Source: Oceanisphaera marina
Lineage (GTDB): Bacteria > Pseudomonadota > Gammaproteobacteria > Enterobacterales > Aeromonadaceae
Assembly: GCF_014643915.1 (NCBI RefSeq)
Contig: NZ_BMKE01000023.1
Location: 1 to 50,177, forward strand
Direction: 5' to 3'
Length of the DNA stretch: 50,177 nt
A program made the translations under genes and the position numbers. This document shows positions 18,410 to 27,465 of this stretch, piece by piece; the stretch's first letter is position 1, and each line of letters begins with the position of its first letter. The notes under the pieces are model-generated. The model was not told the DNA's origin. It was given only the letters and a program-made list of their open reading frames with translations, and searched no databases.

Positions 18410-19407
18410 GGTGAAAAACTCCGCAAGGCCAGCCCCAGCGCCGTACCGTAAACGGCTGCGTCTGGATAATCACCGGAATTGCCCCCGAATACTGCACTGA
18501 AATCAGGCTGAAGCACTGTCATGTTTAATGTGTCGCTCAAAATAGGCACCAACTCCGGCAGCTGGCTGCCGCCGCCACAAACACACAGCAGTGCCGGAGC
18601 CGGATGCCCGGAGCTGCTGCAAAAAAGCTGCAGATTGCTTTGTATATGACGAGCGATACGGTGAATATGCTCCGAGTGACCGGCCACCGTCGATAGCGGG
18701 TCAATAACCAGGTGCTGCAAACGGGTATGAATGACTTCGTTATCTGCCATCACCATAAAAGTGAGGCCCTGGGCACCGATGTCGACTACCGCCAACAGAT
18801 GAGGAGCGTCCGGCGGTGACGCTATGGTCACAAGGTGAGGCTGGGCAACCAGCAAAGCGGATATCGCCCTCGCCAGGGCATGACTGCCGATATCAACCAC
18901 CCGGGTTTGCCACCCCGCCTGCTGCAAGGCATCGACCCGTGAATTGATATTGTCGGTACGGGCGGCACTGAGCAGCACCTTGTTTCGTTCCGGGTGCTGC
19001 TCGCTGGGACCCAGCACTTCAAAATCCAGGCTGATTTCATCCAAAGGAAAAGGAAGGTGCTGTGCCGCCTCCTGATCGATATGAAGCGCTAATACATCTG
19101 CCGTCAACGAGGCGGGGACCTGGATGATTTTGCTGGTCACACTGCTACCGGTAACGGCAGTAGCTACATTGTGATAGCTGCAATCCAGCAAGCGACGCAG
19201 CTGTTTCAACGCCGAGACCACGGGCGGTATATCTTGCAACTGGTGATCAAGGATACTGCCTGCAGGGGTGGCAACGCTGGCCATGGCGGCCAGTCGACAA
19301 GCATGAGGAAGCCCGGTTAATGCCAGCGCCTTGATGCTGTGACTGCCAAAATCAACACCTATCATACAGTGGGCATGACTGCGCCTTTTAAAGCTCAACA
19401 TACGCAT
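18397..19407 (-). CDS. pilM: Type IV pilus assembly ATPase-fold protein PilM
   Basis: This 336-residue actin/FtsA-like cytoplasmic protein binds the PilN N-terminus. The phosphate-1 loop is MIGVDFGSHSIKALAL (about residues 15-30), and the second is LLAVVDIGAQGLTFMVM (about 204-220). CGGGSQLPELVPIL near 285 matches the adenosine-binding GG motif. The QEAAQHLPFPLDEISLDFEVLG block is characteristic of PilM. It is the first gene of the operon, divergent from mrcA as in E. coli, where the homologue is hofM. The ATG at 19407 may be one of several; MLSFKRR is an alternative. Confidence 0.9.
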   Translation of the reverse strand: MRMLSFKRRSHAHCMIGVDFGSHSIKALALTGLPHACRLAAMASVATPAGSILDHQLQDIPPVVSALKQLRRLLDCSYHNVATAVTGSSVTSKIIQVPASLTADVLALHIDQEAAQHLPFPLDEISLDFEVLGPSEQHPERNKVLLSAARTDNINSRVDALQQAGWQTRVVDIGSHALARAISALLVAQPHLVTIASPPDAPHLLAVVDIGAQGLTFMVMADNEVIHTRLQHLVIDPLSTVAGHSEHIHRIARHIQSNLQLFCSSSGHPAPALLCVCGGGSQLPELVPILSDTLNMTVLQPDFSAVFGGNSGDYPDAAVYGTALGLALRSFSPCPI

Positions 19408-19561
19408 CCGTGTTTATTGTGATGAGTCTTGATGAGAATAGACCCTTTACAACAAACTGGGGCCGAAGCCGTCGTTTAAAAATAAAGCGCTCGAATTACG
19501 GTCTGGACACAGGATATACTTGCCCTTCATTCAGTAAAAAATGATTTTGGGTTAACGCTTC

Positions 19562-21943
19562 ATGCTTAAATGGCTAATTCGTCTATTTCTATTCGGTCTG
19601 TTTCTGGCCATCAGCGGCGTTGTAGCCGTGTTTGTGCTGTACCAGCAGGTAAAACCCGAGCTACCCGATGTGTCCGAACTTAAAGACATTCGTCTGGAAA
19701 CACCGATGCGGGTATTTAGCCAGGATGGCGAACTGATCTCGCAATATGGCGAGCAACGCCGTACTCCGCTTGCGGTTTCACAAATGCCTCCCATGTTGAT
19801 TGATGCTTTTCTGGCTACCGAAGATGCCCGGTTTTACGAGCATCCCGGCATAGATCCTATCGGCATTAGCCGCGCTGCCATTGTCTGGTTTACCACAGGC
19901 GAAAAACGCCAGGGGGCCAGTACCATTACTCAACAGGTAGCCAGAAATTTCTTCTTGACCCGCGAGAAAACCATTATCCGCAAGATCAAGGAAATATTCA
20001 TTGCCCTGCATATTGAATCCTTGCTCACTAAAGATGAAATCTTGTCCCTGTATCTTAACAAGATCCCACTGGGCCACCGCTCCCATGGCGTAGGCGCGGC
20101 GGCACAGGTGTATTACGGCAAGGAAGTCAAAGACCTGACCCTGGCAGAAATGGCGATGATTGCCGGTCTGCCGCAAGGTCCTTCAGTGCTTAACCCCATC
20201 AGCAATCCAAAACGCGCCGCCGAACGCCGAGCCGTGGTATTGGGTCGTATGCTGGAGACCGGCAAAATCAGTCGCGATCAATACAAGCACGCCATGGCAG
20301 AGCCGGTGGCCGCCCGCTATCACGGGGCAGAAATCACCCTGAGCGCGCCCTACCTGGCAGAAATGGCGCACCAGTTTGCACTGACCATGTTTGGTGACGA
20401 GGCTTATACCAAAGGGTTGAAGGTCTACACCACGGTACAGTCTGACGAACAGCAAGCCGCCAATGCCGCTCTGGTTGATGGCTTGCTGGCCTATGACTTG
20501 CGCCATGGCTATCGTGGCCCGGCAGACCAGTTGTGGAAGGACGGCTCCCCCTGGGGCCAGCAACAAATTGAAGAACACCTGGCTCAGCAACCCAGCTATT
20601 GGCCGCTGGAGCCGGCCGTGGTGACGAGCGTGGCCGAGCGCAGTGCCTCCCTGATCATCAAAGGCGTGGGCGAAGTGCAGCTTGAATGGGACGGGCTCAA
20701 GTGGGCACGCCGTTATATTGCGGATAACCGTCAGGGTAATGCCCTGCGCAAGGCCTCCGAAGCCGTAAGTCCGGGCGACCAAATTTGGGTTCGCCCTCAG
20801 GGCGAGCAGTGGATGCTGGCACAAGTGCCCGAAATCAACGGCGCCCTGGTAGCCCTGGATCCCGACAATGGTGCCGTAACGGCTCTGGTGGGCGGCTTCA
20901 ATTTCAGTCTTAACAAGTTCAACCGTGTGCAGCAGGCCCAGCGACAGATGGGATCCAACATCAAGCCCTTTATCTATTCTGCGGCACTGGACAATGGCTT
21001 TACGCTGGCCAGCATGGTGAATGATGCGCCCATCAATCACTGGGATGCCGGTAGCGGCAGTAGCTGGAAACCCCGCAACTCACCCAATGTGTATGATGGC
21101 CCGATTCGGGTACGCGAAGCGTTAGCGCGTTCCAAAAACGTGGTGTCTATTCGATTGCTGCGCGATACCGGCATTCCCATTGCCATGCAGCGACTCAATG
21201 ACCTGGGATTTGATACCCATGATATTCCGGCAACCGACAGCCTGGCACTGGGCTCGCCTTCTGCCACCCCACTGCAGATGGCAACCGGCTATGCGGCCTT
21301 TGCCAATGGTGGCAAAAAAGTCACGCCTTTTGTGGTACAGCGCATAGAAGACAGCAACGGGATGATATTGTATGAAGCCAATCCCGAGATCACCCCTGTG
21401 CTCAGCGAAGAAACCTCTTTTTTAATCAGCCAGGCCTTGAACTCGGCGATCTGGGGCGGCACCAGCAATGGTCGCCGCTGGAATGGGACTGGCTGGCGAG
21501 CGGGCCGTGCGCTGAACCGGCGCGATATCGCCGGCAAGACCGGTACCACCAACGATTCTCGTGACGCCTGGTTTTCTGGTTTTAACCCGAACCGAGTGGC
21601 AACCGCCTGGGTAGGGTTTGATGATTTTGGCCGGCCTTTGGGTCGCACCGCGTACAACCCCAACCTGGGTCGCAATCAGGTGGCCGGCGGCGAGTTTGGT
21701 GGTAGCACGGCCCTGCCCATCTGGTCTGATTACATGAAAGTGGCGCTGCAGGATTTTCCCGAGCAAAGACGCCCCTTGCCCGAAAATTTAACCACTACCA
21801 CTATTGATACCAGCAGCGGCCTGCTTAGCCGCGGCAAGGGCATGACGGAATACTTTGTTAAAGGCACCGAGCCCAAGCGCTATACCTCGCCCAGCACGCA
21901 ACAACAATTTGGCGGCGTAAGTGTGACCGATGAGCTGTTTTAA
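19562..21943 (+). CDS. mrcA: Penicillin-binding protein 1A (bifunctional)
   Basis: This 793-residue class A PBP builds and crosslinks peptidoglycan at the periplasmic face. It has one N-terminal membrane anchor (about 3-27). The glycosyltransferase domain follows with the catalytic Glu in ATEDARFYEHPGIDP, then QGASTITQQVARNFFL. The OB/ODD insert lies about 300-400. The transpeptidase domain has the SxxK serine in GSNIKPFIYSA (about residue 463), SKN in ARSKNVVS, and KTGTT near 657. The length is a little short of PBP1A from E. coli (850), mostly at the C-terminal tail. It faces away from pilM across 154 bases. Confidence 0.96.
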   Translation: MLKWLIRLFLFGLFLAISGVVAVFVLYQQVKPELPDVSELKDIRLETPMRVFSQDGELISQYGEQRRTPLAVSQMPPMLIDAFLATEDARFYEHPGIDPIGISRAAIVWFTTGEKRQGASTITQQVARNFFLTREKTIIRKIKEIFIALHIESLLTKDEILSLYLNKIPLGHRSHGVGAAAQVYYGKEVKDLTLAEMAMIAGLPQGPSVLNPISNPKRAAERRAVVLGRMLETGKISRDQYKHAMAEPVAARYHGAEITLSAPYLAEMAHQFALTMFGDEAYTKGLKVYTTVQSDEQQAANAALVDGLLAYDLRHGYRGPADQLWKDGSPWGQQQIEEHLAQQPSYWPLEPAVVTSVAERSASLIIKGVGEVQLEWDGLKWARRYIADNRQGNALRKASEAVSPGDQIWVRPQGEQWMLAQVPEINGALVALDPDNGAVTALVGGFNFSLNKFNRVQQAQRQMGSNIKPFIYSAALDNGFTLASMVNDAPINHWDAGSGSSWKPRNSPNVYDGPIRVREALARSKNVVSIRLLRDTGIPIAMQRLNDLGFDTHDIPATDSLALGSPSATPLQMATGYAAFANGGKKVTPFVVQRIEDSNGMILYEANPEITPVLSEETSFLISQALNSAIWGGTSNGRRWNGTGWRAGRALNRRDIAGKTGTTNDSRDAWFSGFNPNRVATAWVGFDDFGRPLGRTAYNPNLGRNQVAGGEFGGSTALPIWSDYMKVALQDFPEQRRPLPENLTTTTIDTSSGLLSRGKGMTEYFVKGTEPKRYTSPSTQQQFGGVSVTDELF

Positions 21944-21963
21944 AGAACGTGAGGCGTGAATTG

Positions 21964-22023
21964 TAAAGGGTGAAGCGTAACACACCAATATTTGCAGATG
22001 TGGTTGTTACTCTTCACGCTTTA
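21964..22023. terminator. Imperfect inverted repeat between mrcA and oxyR
   Basis: TAAAGGGTGAAGCGTAACA (21964-21982) pairs with TGTTACTCTTCACGCTTTA (22005-22023), 17 of 19 bases matching across a 22-base loop. It sits between two converging genes. It may act as a two-way terminator but lacks a clear T-run, and a related GGTGAAG motif recurs near 49830. Confidence 0.45.
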
Positions 22024-22050
22024 CTCCCACTGTTACAAATTACTAACCGT

Positions 22051-22947
22051 TTAACGCTGACCGCTCATGGTTATATTTTTGATCACCTTCGCCATTTCGT
22101 TGAAGCAAGGCCGGCGCACCGAATGTGTCCGGTGCAACAGCGTGATGGCGCGGCTGGGCTCGGGATCAACTACCTGGATATAACTCACACCCGCGTCTTT
22201 TTGATGCGGGGAGACGGCAAGCTTTGGCATCAAGGTTAATCCAGAGCCTGCCGCAACCATGTTACGCAGGGTTTCCAGACTGGTGGCCTTGAAATGCTGA
22301 TCTTCACCAATTCCCGCGGCAAAACAAAATCCCATGGCCTGATCTCTCAGGCAATGGCCATCTTCCAGCATTAACAGCTTTTCTCCTTTTAACTCGCTCA
22401 AGGTCACCTGCTTGCGCCTTGCCCAGGCATGATCACTGGGCAGGGCCAGTATCATGGGCTCGTTGTAGAGCGGTAAAGAACCAAAACCCTCCATTTCATC
22501 CAGCTGGGCCAGGATCAGACAATCCAGCTCTCCATCTGCCAACTGTTTTAGCAGAGTATGGGTTTGTGCCTCGTATAAATAAAGCTGCAGCTCGGGAAAA
22601 TGCTGCTTGAGCAGCGGAATAATGTGCGGCAACAGATAAGGGCCCACCGTTGGGATCAAGCCAATATGCAGCTCGCCCGACATGGGCTCGGTAAAGGTGC
22701 GGGCAATATCACGTAGTTCTTTGGTTTCGGCCAAGATACGTTTTGCCTGTGCGGTAATGGCATTGCCCGCGGGTGTAAACAAGACAGAGCGTGAAGTGCG
22801 CTCTATCAGCAACACCCCCAACTCTTCTTCCAGCTTTCGTACCTGACCACTGAGCGTGGGCTGACTGACAAAACATTTTTCTGCCGCCTTGCGAAAGTGC
22901 CGCTCTTGAGAAAGCGCCACCAAATACTCCAAATCCCGTAAATTCAC
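22051..22947 (-). CDS. oxyR: Peroxide-sensing LysR regulator OxyR
   Basis: This 298-residue LysR-type regulator has a helix-turn-helix at the N-terminus (residues 1-60; HFRKAAEKCFVSQPTLSGQV). The effector domain holds DGHCLRDQAMGFC, two cysteines nine residues apart at about 199 and 208, which form the OxyR redox switch. Oxidised OxyR activates peroxide-defence genes. Its neighbours on the same strand, a lipoamide-dehydrogenase-like flavoprotein and a peroxiredoxin-glutaredoxin fusion, are plausible targets. The start at 22947 has MNLRDLEYLVAL, the standard OxyR beginning. Confidence 0.96.
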   Translation of the reverse strand: MNLRDLEYLVALSQERHFRKAAEKCFVSQPTLSGQVRKLEEELGVLLIERTSRSVLFTPAGNAITAQAKRILAETKELRDIARTFTEPMSGELHIGLIPTVGPYLLPHIIPLLKQHFPELQLYLYEAQTHTLLKQLADGELDCLILAQLDEMEGFGSLPLYNEPMILALPSDHAWARRKQVTLSELKGEKLLMLEDGHCLRDQAMGFCFAAGIGEDQHFKATSLETLRNMVAAGSGLTLMPKLAVSPHQKDAGVSYIQVVDPEPSRAITLLHRTHSVRRPCFNEMAKVIKNITMSGQR

Positions 22948-23060
22948 ATGAATTCCTTAATCAATACGATGGGACAAGAGATAAACCGTCAGGTGTTACA
23001 TCCGAATCTACCGGTGTGGGCCACTTCACGTTCTCTCTTTCCCCTCACTGTCTGGCTGAA

Positions 23061-24524
23061 TCAGTCCCCTACTCCGCATTCCATGCAGTGATCTTCAATG
23101 GCCGCGCCTAATTCTAACTGGGCGTTAAGATCACGCAATGCGGTTCTCAGGCCTTCTTCCACTACCGGGTGATAAAATGGCATGGTCAACATTTGGGCCA
23201 CCGTCATTTCACTTTGATGGGCCCAGGCCAGCAAATGAGCTAGATGCTCCGCTTCTGGCGCTATCATTTCCGCTCCCAGAAAACGCCCGGTCACCGGCTC
23301 ACCATAGACACGCAACAAGCCTTGATTACGGCGCATAACCCGGCTTCGGCCCTGATCTTCAAAGCTCACCTGGCCGATGGCAAAACATACTCTGAATTCA
23401 GGATCCTGCTTAGACCGCTGCTGTAACTCCCGATAGCTGTCACCCACCATGGCAATTTGCGGCCCGGTAAATACGATAGATAAGGTGCTGTGCATGAGTC
23501 CGGGTTTGATGTCGGGAAAGCGGGCAGCATTCTCACCGGCGATTCGCCCCTGATCGTGCGCTTCATGCAACAGAGGCAACTGGTTGCTGGCATCGCCGGC
23601 TACAAAGATATGCCCCAGACTACTTTGCAGGGTGGCCTCATCCACTAGCGGCACCCCCTTGTCATTGGTGTTGATGTTCAGCCTCTCCAGCCCGAGTTGG
23701 TCAACATTGGGCCGACGACCGGTCGCGGCAATCACGTAATCCACCAGAATACGCTGGGTCACCCCTTCGCCATCGAGAAAATCAATTTCTACCTGATCGG
23801 CATTTCGCTCCATGCGTTGTACGTTGGCGTCGGCATCCAAAAAGAATTCCTGCTCGAACAGCTGTCTGGCATAGACCATAACCTCAGGATCGCTAAAGGG
23901 TCCAAGCTTGCCTCCTCTGCCAAACATCCAGACCTTGACGCCCAGTCGATGCAAGGCCTGTCCCAGTTCCAACCCGATAACTCCGGGGCCAAACAAGGCT
24001 ACCGACTTGGGCAGATCATCCCAGCTGAATACGTCATCATTGATCACCAGTCGGTCACCCAGCTTTTGCCAATCGTCAGGAACATTGGCTCGCGAGCCGG
24101 TGGCAATCACAATGGTATCGGCTTTAATTTCAGTATGATCATCAACCAGCAAGGTGTGTTCATCTTTAAAGCGCGCATAACCGGTGATCCTGCTCGCGTC
24201 GGGTATGGTGTCGATAGATTCTATAACCAGGCTGACAAAACGGTCGCGCTCGGCTTTAAGTCGTTTCATCACCGCCTTGCCATCTATGGTCAGTCCGGCT
24301 GGGGTTATACCAAAGCCGGGAGCCTGGCGCACCTGATGTGCACTGTCGGCGGCGGCAATCAATAACTTGGACGGCATGCACCCTACCCGGGCGCAGGTCG
24401 TCCCCAGGGGACCTACTTCAATCAGCACCACCTTCTTGTCTTGCTTGCTGGCGGTGTGCCACGCCGCCAATCCTGCGGTGCCACTGCCGATAATGGCCAC
24501 ATCGGTTTCTATTTGTTTGCGCAT
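23061..24524 (-). CDS. Dihydrolipoamide dehydrogenase-like FAD disulfide reductase
   Basis: This 487-residue class I pyridine nucleotide-disulfide oxidoreductase has an N-terminal FAD-binding Rossmann motif (VAIIGSGTAGLAA). The redox disulfide is in GTTCARVGCMPSKLL (Cys about 43 and 48). The NAD-binding motif is in VALFGPGVIGLELGQALHRLG, the second FAD motif in HIFVAGDAS, and the C-terminal catalytic pair in HPVVEEG. This variant (CARVGC rather than CLNVGC) is the one I associate with stand-alone paralogues outside the pyruvate dehydrogenase operon. Its place between OxyR and a peroxiredoxin-glutaredoxin fusion suggests it may feed reducing power to peroxide defence, which is inference. Confidence 0.85.
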   Translation of the reverse strand: MRKQIETDVAIIGSGTAGLAAWHTASKQDKKVVLIEVGPLGTTCARVGCMPSKLLIAAADSAHQVRQAPGFGITPAGLTIDGKAVMKRLKAERDRFVSLVIESIDTIPDASRITGYARFKDEHTLLVDDHTEIKADTIVIATGSRANVPDDWQKLGDRLVINDDVFSWDDLPKSVALFGPGVIGLELGQALHRLGVKVWMFGRGGKLGPFSDPEVMVYARQLFEQEFFLDADANVQRMERNADQVEIDFLDGEGVTQRILVDYVIAATGRRPNVDQLGLERLNINTNDKGVPLVDEATLQSSLGHIFVAGDASNQLPLLHEAHDQGRIAGENAARFPDIKPGLMHSTLSIVFTGPQIAMVGDSYRELQQRSKQDPEFRVCFAIGQVSFEDQGRSRVMRRNQGLLRVYGEPVTGRFLGAEMIAPEAEHLAHLLAWAHQSEMTVAQMLTMPFYHPVVEEGLRTALRDLNAQLELGAAIEDHCMECGVGD

Positions 24525-24630
24525 AGCTCCCCCATGAAGTTGTTTCTATCGCTCTACGGTAGACCAAAAAGACCCTTCCGACAGCAAGAACACATCACGA
24601 AACAGTTCAGACGCTGAAAAGCATATAAAA

Positions 24631-24660
24631 ACACAACGCCGGCATGGGCCGGCGCTGTGT
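24631..24660 (-). terminator. Terminator after the peroxiredoxin-glutaredoxin gene
   Basis: A 13-base arm (ACACAACGCCGGC) pairs with GCCGGCGCTGTGT across a short loop. On the minus strand it is followed by TTTTTATA. It ends the upstream peroxiredoxin transcript before the flavoprotein gene. Confidence 0.8.
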
Positions 24661-24687
24661 GATGAACAAGGGCAAAGACAGTGGTAA

Positions 24688-25416
24688 TTATGCCAAATAT
24701 TCGGCCAGCTCTTCGCTACCACCAATGTGACGACCATCGATGAAGATCTGAGGCACGGTACTGCGACCCGATACCGCTTTCAGGGTTTTGCTGGTTGCGC
24801 CCAAGCCTAATACCACCTCTTCGAAGCCCATGTTTTTATCCTGCAACATTTGCTTGGCGCGAACACAGAAAGGACAACCCGGCTTGCTGAACACGGTAAT
24901 GGCCGATGGTTTGGCCGCTTGCGGATTGATATAGGCCAGCATGGTATCGGCGTCTGACACTTCAAAGGGGTCACCGGGCTTGTTGGGCTCGATAAACATC
25001 TTGTCGATAATGCCGTCTTTTACCAGCATGGAATAACGCCATGAGCGTTTGCCAAAGCCCAGGTCTTGTTTGTCGACCAGCATCCCCATGCCATCGGTGA
25101 ATTCGCCATTACCGTCAGGCAGTACATGGATGTGTTCGGCTTCCTGATCGGCGAGCCAGGCGTTCATCACAAAAGTGTCGTTAACGCTTAAACACACGAT
25201 ATCGTCCACACCATTTTCGGCCAATACCGGGGCCAGTTCGTTATAACGTGGCAAGTGGGTAGAAGAACAGGTGGGGGTAAAGGCACCCGGCAGCGAAAAG
25301 ACCACTACGGTTTTACCTTTAAAGATCTCGTCTGTGCCGATATCGACCCACTGCTCACCCTGACGGGTTCTGAAAGTAACCTGAGGAACAGCCTGGCCAG
25401 TTTTATCTTGTAACAT
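24688..25416 (-). CDS. Peroxiredoxin-glutaredoxin fusion (PGdx)
   Basis: This 242-residue hybrid peroxidase has a Prx5-type domain at residues 1-160, with the peroxidatic Cys in [14 protein letters not shown] (about residue 48). A C-terminal glutaredoxin domain (about 170-242) has the CPFC active site in [11 protein letters not shown] and the [15 protein letters not shown] glutathione-binding block. Fusions of this kind, known from Haemophilus and Vibrio, reduce hydrogen and alkyl peroxides with glutathione. It is probably part of the OxyR response. The start has the GGGATTACTTT leader with only a weak ribosome site. Confidence 0.94.
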   Translation of the reverse strand: MLQDKTGQAVPQVTFRTRQGEQWVDIGTDEIFKGKTVVVFSLPGAFTPTCSSTHLPRYNELAPVLAENGVDDIVCLSVNDTFVMNAWLADQEAEHIHVLPDGNGEFTDGMGMLVDKQDLGFGKRSWRYSMLVKDGIIDKMFIEPNKPGDPFEVSDADTMLAYINPQAAKPSAITVFSKPGCPFCVRAKQMLQDKNMGFEEVVLGLGATSKTLKAVSGRSTVPQIFIDGRHIGGSEELAEYLA

Positions 25417-25583
25417 AAAGTAATCCCTTGTTGAGTGCTCTGTTTTAATAGACTCAGTATGCCCCGACTCGTTCTGTTAGTTAAGCCGTTTACATCTATC
25501 ATATTGATAGCTTTAACCTATCACAACCACCAAACAAAAATCACAGTTCCCATATTTTCCTGGCATATGAAATATCGGAGTAA

Positions 25584-25625
25584 AAATATCGCCCTGCGAT
25601 ATTGCACAGCGGTCGCAGTGCCTAC
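25584..25625 (+). repeat. Second palindromic repeat family, copy 2
   Basis: AATATCGC-CCT-GCGATATT, then GCACAGCGGTCGCAGTGCCTAC. It matches the unit at 4736, with compensating stem changes. It fills part of the 345-base gap between the peroxiredoxin start and dusA; the rest holds the dusA terminator and no gene. Confidence 0.6.
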
Positions 25626-25655
25626 AAATGGTGTTATTTGTAATTTTGCGCAATA

Positions 25656-25693
25656 AACCAAAACCGAGCTCCTGACGTTCGTCAGGAGCTCGG
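25656..25693 (-). terminator. Terminator after dusA
   Basis: A perfect 13-bp stem (CCGAGCTCCTGAC / GTCAGGAGCTCGG, loop GTTC) is followed on the minus strand by TTTTGGTTTATT. It lies about 70 bases beyond the dusA stop. Confidence 0.75.
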
Positions 25694-25761
25694 CAGAGGA
25701 ACAGCATCTCAATATCAAACGATTGATTATGAGCTTTACGCTGGACGCTTGGCGCGATGCG

Positions 25762-26745
25762 CTAGATGTAACAAAACTCGGGAACCTTGGCCATGGCGGC
25801 TTCGACCACCTCCGGGCCCGCGCCGGCTTTATGGGCGTTTTCACTTAAATGACGACGCCAGGCACGGGCACCGGGCAGGCCCTGAAAAATACCCAGAGTA
25901 TGACGAGTTACATTACCCAGATACGAGCCCTGACTGAGTTGCTGCTCGATATAAGGCAGCAGCAGACGGATCACATCATGTCGACTCGGTACCGGATGCT
26001 GATCACCAAACAGTTCTGCATCCACCGCGGCCAGCATATAGGGGTTTTGATAGGCCTCGCGCCCCACCATAACGCCATCGAGTTGGCTCAGATGCAGCCT
26101 GGCATCGTCCAGGGTTTTAATGCCGCCGTTTACGGCTATGGTCAACTGCGGATAATCACGCTTGAGCTGATAAACACGCTCATAATCCAGCGGCGGAATT
26201 TCGCGATTTTCTTTTGGGCTTAACCCCTTGAGCCAGGCCTTGCGGGCATGCACGATTAACGCGTCGACTCCCACCTCAACCAGACCGTTGATTAACGTGC
26301 AGAGAAACTCATAACTGTCTTGCTCATCAATTCCAATACGGGTTTTCACCGTTACCGGAATCGACACCGCCGCTTTCATGGCCGCGATGCTGTCCGCTAC
26401 TCGCTGCGGTTCGGCCATCAAGCAGGCGCCAAACATGCCGTTTTGCACTCTGTCCGACGGACAACCGACGTTGAGATTGATTTCATTGTAACCGCGTTGC
26501 TCGGCCAGCACCGCGCAGGCAGCCAGCGCCTGAGGATCACTGCCCCCCAGCTGCAACACCAATGGCTGCTCTTGCTCGCTAAAGCCCAGATAATCACCCT
26601 TACCGTACAAAATAGCGCCCGTCGTCACCATTTCGGTATATAGCTGAGCATGACGGCTCATCAACCGATGAAAATAACGGCAATGGCGGTCAGTCCAATC
26701 GAGCATGGGGGCGACAGAAAAGCGGGCACTGGGGTAATGATTCAT
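25762..26745 (-). CDS. dusA: tRNA-dihydrouridine synthase A
   Basis: This FMN-dependent TIM-barrel enzyme of about 327 residues reduces uridines 20 and 20a in the tRNA D-loop. It has the DusA pattern [20 protein letters not shown] at the start and [32 protein letters not shown] contains the catalytic Cys, followed by the FMN phosphate-binding [12 protein letters not shown] place the start at 26745 ([14 protein letters not shown]) because further upstream codons are not conserved; no strong ribosome site helps. It is divergent from zur across 133 bases. Confidence 0.95.
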   Translation of the reverse strand: MNHYPSARFSVAPMLDWTDRHCRYFHRLMSRHAQLYTEMVTTGAILYGKGDYLGFSEQEQPLVLQLGGSDPQALAACAVLAEQRGYNEINLNVGCPSDRVQNGMFGACLMAEPQRVADSIAAMKAAVSIPVTVKTRIGIDEQDSYEFLCTLINGLVEVGVDALIVHARKAWLKGLSPKENREIPPLDYERVYQLKRDYPQLTIAVNGGIKTLDDARLHLSQLDGVMVGREAYQNPYMLAAVDAELFGDQHPVPSRHDVIRLLLPYIEQQLSQGSYLGNVTRHTLGIFQGLPGARAWRRHLSENAHKAGAGPEVVEAAMAKVPEFCYI

Positions 26746-26878
26746 ATAAACGAAGACTTTTTGAACACAAGGATGGGCATTATACCCAAGCAGGCTCACA
26801 CACCCAAGCTTGTTTAGATGACGCTAAATACGGCTGTGATAAGATGCACCCAGTAACCACCAAGGGTCATCGTCGTTT

Positions 26879-27325
26879 ATGTCTGTTCAACACCTGCTTG
26901 AGCGTGCCGATTTGCTGTGCAAACAGCGCGGTGTGCGTTTTACTCCTACTCGCCGTAATGTATTTACGCTGATTGCCGGATATCAGGGTGCGGTAAGCGC
27001 TTACGATCTGCTGGACAGGCTAAAGGAGCTGGAACCCAATGCCAAGCCACCGACGGTTTACCGGGCTTTGGATTTTTTGCTGGCTCAGGGTTTTATACAC
27101 AAGGTAGAGTCGTTAAACGCCTTTTTATTTTGCGAGCATTTTGACGAGCATCATCCCATGCAGCTGTTGATCTGCAACCAATGTGGCCTGGTCATTGAAC
27201 TGCATGATGAGGCCATCAACAATGCCTTTGAACGCCAGGCGCAGCAGAATGGGTTTGTGATCACCAATCAGTCGATTGAAGCCCATGGCCGCTGCCGACA
27301 GTGCGAAAGCGCTGCGCCTCGGTAA
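26879..27325 (+). CDS. zur: Zinc uptake regulator Zur (Fur family)
   Basis: This 148-residue Fur-family metal-sensing repressor has a winged-helix DNA-binding domain (RGVRFTPTRRNVFTLI, then KPPTVYRALDFLLAQGFIHKVES) and a C-terminal dimerisation domain. It carries the structural zinc cysteines in ICNQCG and CRQCE and a regulatory site around CEHFDEHHPMQ. The His- and Cys-rich pattern and short length favour Zur over Fur. It represses zinc uptake genes when zinc is sufficient; no such target is in the window. Confidence 0.92.
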   Translation: MSVQHLLERADLLCKQRGVRFTPTRRNVFTLIAGYQGAVSAYDLLDRLKELEPNAKPPTVYRALDFLLAQGFIHKVESLNAFLFCEHFDEHHPMQLLICNQCGLVIELHDEAINNAFERQAQQNGFVITNQSIEAHGRCRQCESAAPR

Positions 27326-27355
27326 CGGTATTGTATTGCACTACAACGCCGCTGC

Positions 27356-27422
27356 CGACATATGGCACGAATGCAGTCGCGTGCTTCAGCCGCGAAATCC
27401 TGCGCAGCAGGATCGGGGGCAC
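27356..27422 (+). repeat. Palindromic intergenic repeat, type 1 (copy D)
   Basis: CGACATATGGCACGAATGCAG is followed by TCGCG-T-GC-TTCA-GCCGCGA and ATCCTGC-GCA-GCAGGAT, ending GGGGGCAC. It is the same unit as the copies at 3284 and 31188, lying between the converging zur and alr. Confidence 0.75.
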
Positions 27423-27465
27423 AAAATAAAAGACACAGCCCCCTTATGCAACACTGCGCGCAGCG

